NCBI GenBank assembly: GCA_026391415.1
Contig: JAPLEL010000099.1
Coordinates: 1-55,766 of the forward strand
Length of the DNA stretch: 55,766 bases
Origin: Bacteroidota bacterium
GTDB taxonomy: Bacteria > Bacteroidota > Bacteroidia > Chitinophagales > Chitinophagaceae
Direction: 5' to 3'
Part shown: positions 51,349 through 55,766 of the stretch, one piece after another
Layout: each line of letters opens with the position of its first letter
Position numbering within the stretch: position 1 is the stretch's first letter
Program-made: the position numbers and the translations under genes
The notes under the pieces: generated by a model
Database searches by the model: none
Seen by the model: only the letters and a program-made list of their open reading frames with translations
What the model was told of the DNA's origin: nothing

Positions 51349-52851
51349 ATGTCGTTGAAAGTTTATAATTCCTTAAGTAGACAAAAAGAAATATTTACAC
51401 CAATAAATGCACCTTATGTTGGCATGTATGTATGTGGGCCAACAGTAAGTGGTGAAAGTCATTTAGGTCATGCCAGACCATTTATTAGTTTCGACGTTAT
51501 TTATAGATATCTAATGCACTTGGGGTATAAGGTTCGTTATGTGCGTAATATTACAGATGCAGGACATTTTGAAGAAGAAGGACGCGAAGCCACTGATAAG
51601 ATTAGTGAAAAAGCTGTTTTAGAAAAATTAGAACCCATGGAGTTGGTACAAAAATATACCAACCTTTATCATTGGGCGATGAGCAAATTTAATAACCTAG
51701 CTCCTAATATTGAACCCACAGCAACTGGACATATTGTAGAGCAAATAGAAATGATTAAAAAAATCATTGCTGATGGTTATGCCTACGAAGCCAATGGCTC
51801 GGTATATTTTGACGTTGAAAAATACAATACCGATTTTTCAAAACAAGGAAAACCATATGGCATGCTTAGTGGAAGAAATATTGAAGACCAACAAGACACT
51901 ACGCGTGAATTAGATAACCAAGAAGAGAAAAGAAATAGAAACGATTTTGCGCTTTGGAAATCGGCGCCTGTAGAACACATCATGCGCTGGCAAAGCCCAT
52001 GGGGAGAGGGTTTCCCGGGATGGCATATTGAATGTTCTGCAATGAGTACCAAATATTTGGGCAGCGAATTTGATATTCACGGCGGTGGAATGGACTTACT
52101 GTTTCCGCACCATGAATGTGAAATTGCACAAAGCACGGTATGCAATCATAAGTCTCCAGCAAAATATTGGTTACACAATAATATGATTACCATTCAGGGC
52201 AAAAAGATGGGAAAGAGTTATAACAATGTTATTAAACTTACCGAACTTTTTAGTGGTGATAGTCCTATACTTTCTCAGCCATACTCACCAATGACTATTC
52301 GATTTTTTATTCTTCAAAGTCATTACCGAGGTACCCTTGATTTTAGTAACGAAGCATTGCAAGCTTCTGAAAAAGCATTCAAGCGTTTGTGGGAAGCACA
52401 TGAATGGTTTGCTAAGCAGGTCTTTGAAAACAATGCAGCAACCGATATTGAACTCGATAAAAAAGTAACACAACTAGTAGCTGAGTTTAGCGAGTTCATG
52501 AACGATGATTTTAATTCTGCAAAAGTTATTGCCAATATTTTTGAGCTAGTTCCTATTATCAATTCCATTAAAGACAAACACATACTAGCAAATGCGCTCA
52601 GTTCAACAACGCTAGACCACATGCAAGCAGAATTGAAAGTGTATATTGAATCTATTTTTGGATTAATCAACGAACGCCCTGCCGATGAAGGTCAGTTAGA
52701 CGGCGTATTACAACTACTCATAGATATTCGTAAAGACGCCAAAAGCCGTAAAGATTTTTTAACCAGCGATAAAATTAGAAATGAATTAGCCGGCTTGGGT
52801 ATTCAATTGAAAGACGAAAAAGAAGGTGGCACTAGTTATACCATTGCTTAG
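51349..52851 (+). CDS. cysS: Cysteine--tRNA ligase
   Basis: 500 residues from the ATG at 51349, chosen because it opens the family N-terminus (MSLKVYNSLSRQKEIF); an in-frame ATG at 51277 adds 24 residues with no family match and lies in the presumed leader. The HIGH-type motif is HLGHARP, the zinc site includes the Cys in MYVCGPTVSGE with ECSAMS and HHECEIAQS, and the KMSKS-type loop is KKMGKSYNN. It charges tRNA-Cys. Its 3' end overlaps the convergent merC-like gene by 4 bp. It is preceded by the poly-Cys leader ORF. Confidence 0.96.
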   Translation: MSLKVYNSLSRQKEIFTPINAPYVGMYVCGPTVSGESHLGHARPFISFDVIYRYLMHLGYKVRYVRNITDAGHFEEEGREATDKISEKAVLEKLEPMELVQKYTNLYHWAMSKFNNLAPNIEPTATGHIVEQIEMIKKIIADGYAYEANGSVYFDVEKYNTDFSKQGKPYGMLSGRNIEDQQDTTRELDNQEEKRNRNDFALWKSAPVEHIMRWQSPWGEGFPGWHIECSAMSTKYLGSEFDIHGGGMDLLFPHHECEIAQSTVCNHKSPAKYWLHNNMITIQGKKMGKSYNNVIKLTELFSGDSPILSQPYSPMTIRFFILQSHYRGTLDFSNEALQASEKAFKRLWEAHEWFAKQVFENNAATDIELDKKVTQLVAEFSEFMNDDFNSAKVIANIFELVPIINSIKDKHILANALSSTTLDHMQAELKVYIESIFGLINERPADEGQLDGVLQLLIDIRKDAKSRKDFLTSDKIRNELAGLGIQLKDEKEGGTSYTIA

Positions 52852-53240
52852 TGGTTGCAATCTTCGGCATGAGCATGGTCGTGCAGCCTACAGAATTTAA
52901 AATTTAAATAGTGGGCGGTAACAATAAAAAATACTGCCGGTAACAATAACCATAATTGCCACTGGTGCCAAATCACTTTGGCCAGTAGTAATAGAATTCC
53001 AATAGTAAACACCAGCATCGGTAATTTTCGATGGTGGTGTTTTTTTCTTCCATGGTATAAAGCATACATGCCTACCAAAAAAGCAATAAATACCATCAAA
53101 TATTCAAAATAAAGGTTGTCGATAATATTCACTCCAAACAAGGGTAAACTGCTTAAAAACAAGGGTAATACCGCACAATGAATGGCACAAGCTATTGAAG
53201 TTGTAATACCCAAAGCGTCCCAATTGATTTTAAATGCCAT
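52848..53240 (-). CDS. MerC-domain membrane protein
   Basis: 130 residues from the ATG at 53240; the longer frame would start inside the palindrome and the promoter, so it is rejected. Four transmembrane helices, with a Cys pair in the first (SIACAIHCAVLPLFLSSLPL) typical of MerC, and a C-terminal tail rich in His, Cys and Asp (CRLHDHAHAEDCNH) that looks like a metal-binding end. MerC proteins transport mercury in mer operons; members beside Fur-type repressors in Bacteroidota more likely handle zinc or copper. It is divergent from the sco1-fur operon across a 119-bp region holding the palindromic operator. Confidence 0.85.
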   Translation of the reverse strand: MAFKINWDALGITTSIACAIHCAVLPLFLSSLPLFGVNIIDNLYFEYLMVFIAFLVGMYALYHGRKKHHHRKLPMLVFTIGILLLLAKVIWHQWQLWLLLPAVFFIVTAHYLNFKFCRLHDHAHAEDCNH

Positions 53241-53255
53241 ACTAGAATTGAGCTG

Positions 53256-53263
53256 CAAATATA
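53256..53263 (-). promoter_or_regulatory. merC promoter, -7 element
   Basis: Minus-strand TATATTTG matches TAnnTTTG exactly, 15 nt upstream of the merC ATG. The palindrome at 53269-53285 starts 5 bp upstream of it, between the -7 and -33 positions, where a bound repressor would block RNA polymerase. Confidence 0.6.
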
Positions 53264-53268
53264 CACAA

Positions 53269-53285
53269 ATGCAACATTGTTGCAT
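53269..53285. promoter_or_regulatory. Perfect 17-bp palindrome, likely Fur/Zur-type operator
   Basis: ATGCAACATTGTTGCAT: two exact 8-bp arms around a single central base. The core has the 7-1-7 layout typical of Fur-family operators. It sits between merC (minus) and sco1 (plus), and a Fur-family repressor is the second gene of the sco1 operon. It overlaps the core of the merC promoter and lies 49 bp upstream of the sco1 -7 element. Binding by the neighbouring repressor is inferred. Confidence 0.65.
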
Positions 53286-53334
53286 AATATTTGATTCAGT
53301 GGCATTATTCAGTAGCGCATTAACTAATCGGCCC

Positions 53335-53342
53335 TAACTTTG
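53335..53342 (+). promoter_or_regulatory. sco1-fur operon promoter, -7 element
   Basis: TAACTTTG matches TAnnTTTG exactly, 17 nt before the sco1 ATG. A clear -33 element was not found. Confidence 0.55.
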
Positions 53343-53359
53343 CGGCAAGACCGTATTTT

Positions 53360-54016
53360 ATGTCAAAAAAGCTAATTGGTTATCTTTTATTTTTCGTTGC
53401 CCTGGTTTTGGTTTTCTATTTTTTCTTATTTAGAGGAAATGACCAATGGAAAGTGAAACTTGCCATACTAAGCTATACAAAACCATTTCAATTTAATACC
53501 CAAGACGGCCTACCATTTACCGACAAAGACATGCTTGGAAAGGTTTGTGTAGTTGAATATTTTTTTACCAATTGCAAAGGTATTTGTCCTCGAATGAATA
53601 CCAATATGAAAACCATTTTTGAGCAGTTCAAAGACGAACCCAATTTTTTAATTCTCTCTCATACTTGCGATCCAGAAAGAGACACTGTTGCCCGACTTAA
53701 AGTTTATTCCGATTCACTAAAAGTAGATACCAAAAAATGGATCTTTCTTACGGGAAAGAAAGATATTTTGTATGCCCTTGCCAGAAGCGCTTATTTATTA
53801 GACGACCCAAAAAACAATGTTCAAAAAATTGAAGACCAGTTTTTACACACCCAGTTTTTTGCACTAGTAGATAAAAACGGAAAGGTACGCGGACAAATTT
53901 ACGATGGCTTAAAAGCCGATGAATTAGAAAAGTTGAAAATAGATATTCGAGCGTTATTAATAGAAAAAGCAACCTCAAGTAATTTTGTGAATGGTATTTT
54001 TAGTAATAATCCATAA
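53360..54016 (+). CDS. SCO1/SenC-family copper chaperone / thiol protein
   Basis: 218 residues. One N-terminal membrane helix (~6-25) anchors a periplasmic thioredoxin-fold domain. The CxxxC copper site (Cys72, Cys76 in TNCKGICPRMN) and the conserved His in FLHTQFF are present, along with LSHTCDPERDT. SCO proteins deliver copper to cytochrome oxidase or act as thiol reductases. It begins 17 nt after a -7 element and is followed 11 nt later by the Fur-family gene, so the two form an operon. Confidence 0.9.
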   Translation: MSKKLIGYLLFFVALVLVFYFFLFRGNDQWKVKLAILSYTKPFQFNTQDGLPFTDKDMLGKVCVVEYFFTNCKGICPRMNTNMKTIFEQFKDEPNFLILSHTCDPERDTVARLKVYSDSLKVDTKKWIFLTGKKDILYALARSAYLLDDPKNNVQKIEDQFLHTQFFALVDKNGKVRGQIYDGLKADELEKLKIDIRALLIEKATSSNFVNGIFSNNP

Positions 54017-54027
54017 CCAATCAATTC

Positions 54028-54444
54028 ATGGATACAAGGATTATAGATACACTAAAGCGAAACCAGTTAAGCGTTACCGATAGTAGAAAAAAAATTCTAG
54101 AATTATTTCTCGACCAACAAACCGCTTTGGCTCATGCAGATATTGAATTGCAATCGGGCGAAGATTTTGACCGAGTAACCATTTATAGAACCCTACAAAC
54201 TTTTGTAGAAAAAGGAATTATACACTCCATTCCTTCTGCCGATAATTCGGTTCGATATGCACTTTGCAAAGACGCTTGCTCCGAAGGACACCACCACGAT
54301 AACCATGTACACTTTATGTGCGATACTTGTTTAACCACTTATTGTTTAGATCATGTAACAGTGCCTACAGTTGTTTTACCAGAAGGCTTTCAGGTGAATC
54401 AAGTAGATGTGGTGGTGAGTGGAAAATGTTTAAAATGTTCTTAA
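54028..54444 (+). CDS. Fur-family metal-responsive repressor (possibly Zur)
   Basis: 138 residues. Winged-helix N-terminus (LKRNQLSVTDSRKKILELF, DFDRVTIYRTLQTFVEKGII) and a C-terminal dimer domain with two CxxC zinc pairs (CDTC, CLKC) and a His-rich metal loop (CSEGHHHDNHVHFMC). The Fur family covers iron, zinc, manganese and peroxide sensors; the His/Cys-rich loop and the merC neighbour favour zinc but do not prove it. It probably represses merC and its own operon through the palindrome at 53269-53285. Confidence 0.88.
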   Translation: MDTRIIDTLKRNQLSVTDSRKKILELFLDQQTALAHADIELQSGEDFDRVTIYRTLQTFVEKGIIHSIPSADNSVRYALCKDACSEGHHHDNHVHFMCDTCLTTYCLDHVTVPTVVLPEGFQVNQVDVVVSGKCLKCS

Positions 54445-54460
54445 TCATAAATAATTAAAA

Positions 54461-55438
54461 ATGGTTTTAGTTACAGGCGCAAGCGGTTTAGTGGGCAAAC
54501 ATTTAATACAAGCTTTAGTACAAAAAGGAACACCTGTAACAGGATTGTATAGAAGTGATGTACCCGTATTTGACGGTGCAGAAAAAGCAAATTGGATACA
54601 AGCAGATATATTAGATATTGTTGCTTTAGAAGATGCCATGCAAGGTGTACGAGAAGTATATCATTGTGCAGCCATTGTTTCTTTTGATTCAAAAAATACC
54701 AAGCAATTACACCAAACAAATATTGAAGGCACCGCCAATGTAGTTAACGCCTGCCTGAACCAAGGAATTGAAAAATTATTATTCGTTAGCTCTGTTGCGG
54801 CACTAGGAAGAATTCGCGAAAACGAAGCCATTAACGAAACCATGAACTGGACCGAAGAAACAAGTAATAGTGCTTATGGCAAAAGCAAATATTTAGCAGA
54901 AATGGAAGTGTGGCGGGGAATAGGTGAAGGCCTCAATGCGGTAATTGTTAACCCTGTAATTATATTAGGGTCTGGCGATTGGCTGAAAGGTTCTTCTGCG
55001 ATTTTTAAATCTGCTTACGATGAATTTCCTTGGTACACAGAAGGAAAAAGTGGATTTGTAGATGTGTTAGATGTAGTTAAAGCAATGGTATTATTAATGG
55101 AATCAACTATCACTGCACAAAGGTTTATTATTAGTGCTGAGAATATTGGTTATCGCGAAATATTTACCCTAATTGCGCAGGCCTTTCATAAAAAACCGCC
55201 GCATAAAAAAGTAACGAAACTTATTGCTGAAATTGTATGGCGATTAGAAGCGCTAAAAAGCTTGTTTACAAAAAAGTCTCCTTTACTTACCAAAGAAACT
55301 GCTAAAACAGCAAGGGCGAATGTATCGTTCAATAACACTAAATTATTAGAGCAGTTACCTGGTTTTTCTTATCAACCACTTAGTAATTCTATTGAACGAG
55401 TTTGTAAAGAATTAAAAGAAATGCACCAATTAACTTAG
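54461..55438 (+). CDS. NAD-dependent epimerase/dehydratase
   Basis: 325 residues, extended SDR fold. The nucleotide-binding [12 protein letters not shown] is at the N-terminus, [10 protein letters not shown] follows, and the catalytic YGKSK ([16 protein letters not shown]) is in the centre. It resembles dihydroflavonol-4-reductase-like or nucleotide-sugar epimerases; the substrate is not determined. It starts 16 nt after the Fur-family gene, so it may be read with sco1-fur, and overlaps the convergent lpxD gene by 4 bp. Confidence 0.85.
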   Translation: MVLVTGASGLVGKHLIQALVQKGTPVTGLYRSDVPVFDGAEKANWIQADILDIVALEDAMQGVREVYHCAAIVSFDSKNTKQLHQTNIEGTANVVNACLNQGIEKLLFVSSVAALGRIRENEAINETMNWTEETSNSAYGKSKYLAEMEVWRGIGEGLNAVIVNPVIILGSGDWLKGSSAIFKSAYDEFPWYTEGKSGFVDVLDVVKAMVLLMESTITAQRFIISAENIGYREIFTLIAQAFHKKPPHKKVTKLIAEIVWRLEALKSLFTKKSPLLTKETAKTARANVSFNNTKLLEQLPGFSYQPLSNSIERVCKELKEMHQLT

Positions 55439-55766
55439 TCTTTTTGGTCCATTACTTTTTTCCATATTTCAGGAATACGTTTAATCCAAACTATTTCGCG
55501 GCGTTTTAAACCCGCTTCGGCTGCTGGGTAGCCCATATAGGTTTTTCCGCCAGCCAAGGACGCTGTTACCCCTGTTTGGCCCATCACAACGGCATTTTCG
55601 CCAATGGTTATGGTTTTGTTTACACCCACCTGACCCCAAAGGATTACGCCATCTTCAATAATGGTCCCTCCCGCTATGCCTACTTGTGAAGCAAACAGGC
55701 AATTTTTTCCAACACTTACATCGTGGCCAATATGCACTAGGTTATCAATTTTAGTGCCTGCGCCTA
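55435..55766 (-). CDS. lpxD: UDP-3-O-acylglucosamine N-acyltransferase, partial (5' end outside the window)
   Basis: The left-handed beta-helix C-terminal part of LpxD, open to the window edge. The frame continues upstream of the first Met codon as [16 protein letters not shown], the conserved LpxD motif with the catalytic His. Hexapeptide repeats follow ([38 protein letters not shown]), then [20 protein letters not shown]. It transfers the second acyl chain in lipid A synthesis. At least 110 residues are present of the expected ~340. Confidence 0.9.
   Translation of the reverse strand, partial: GAGTKIDNLVHIGHDVSVGKNCLFASQVGIAGGTIIEDGVILWGQVGVNKTITIGENAVVMGQTGVTASLAGGKTYMGYPAAEAGLKRREIVWIKRIPEIWKKVMDQKD

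Noticed and set aside
53241-53285. Upstream extension of the merC-like ORF (MQQCCICVYLQ...)
   Set aside because: It begins inside the palindrome and runs through the -7 element, so it would not be in the transcript. The Cys residues there come from the operator sequence, not a leader peptide.
1-55766. CRISPR arrays, tRNA or rRNA genes, prophage or insertion sequences
   Set aside because: No regularly spaced repeats, no cloverleaf or rRNA signature and no transposase, integrase or phage structural gene was seen. A covariance-model scan would be needed to exclude small RNAs.

Overview
The window reads as an AT-rich chromosome segment from a Bacteroidota bacterium, most like the Chitinophagaceae. 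I infer this from gene content and promoter style, not from a database match. The pointers are a SusC/SusD pair with surface lipoproteins, a very long PKD-repeat protein with a type B type IX secretion (T9SS) tail, a one-piece propeller/Y_Y_Y/HTH regulator, an rplM-rpsI-rpsB cluster, and many good matches to the Bacteroidota -7 promoter element TAnnTTTG. No rRNA, tRNA, CRISPR array, phage or intact insertion sequence was seen.

Layout. 1-1.9 kb: ribosomal proteins L13, S9 and S2 on the minus strand. 1.9-2.5 kb: a gene-free stretch with a GC-rich nested palindromic repeat. 2.5-7.1 kb: amidohydrolase, recO, fatty acid desaturase, pheS and a DUF4290-like gene. 7.2-12.9 kb: a 1596-residue T9SS cargo protein and an orphan ABC ATPase. 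13-25.8 kb: a polysaccharide utilisation locus on the minus strand (SusC, SusD, two surface glycan-binding lipoproteins, two GH16 glucanases) with its probable membrane-bound regulator divergent. It is best read as a laminarin or mixed beta-glucan system. 25.9-29.5 kb: an overlapping pxpB-pxpC-pxpA-transporter operon for 5-oxoproline. 29.5-45.7 kb: mostly housekeeping genes (mnmH, a SixA-like phosphatase, EamA exporter, glycosyltransferase, sortilin-like BNR protein, msrB, adk, carbonic anhydrase, fabG, a GH3-like protein, lptB, metF, a TlpA-like thioredoxin). 45.7-51.2 kb: rlmD, an intact rhomboid, a rhomboid lacking its serine, and two EEP-family paralogues in a tight co-directional run. 51.2-55.8 kb: cysS, merC-like, sco1-like, a Fur/Zur-family repressor, a nucleotide-sugar epimerase and the 3' part of lpxD.

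The most striking observation is a 14-codon ORF at 51226-51270, just upstream of cysteinyl-tRNA synthetase. It encodes MLALYFHSCCCCCC, ending in six consecutive Cys codons, and a hairpin lies between it and cysS. This looks like a cysteine-sensing leader peptide. The second is a perfect 17-bp palindrome at 53269-53285 in the divergent merC / sco1-fur region, a likely operator for the neighbouring Fur-family repressor. Other points are a transporter of NRAMP ancestry that lacks the metal-site motif and is translationally coupled to 5-oxoprolinase, -7 elements only 3-8 nt from start codons, and convergent genes that almost always abut or overlap without visible terminators.
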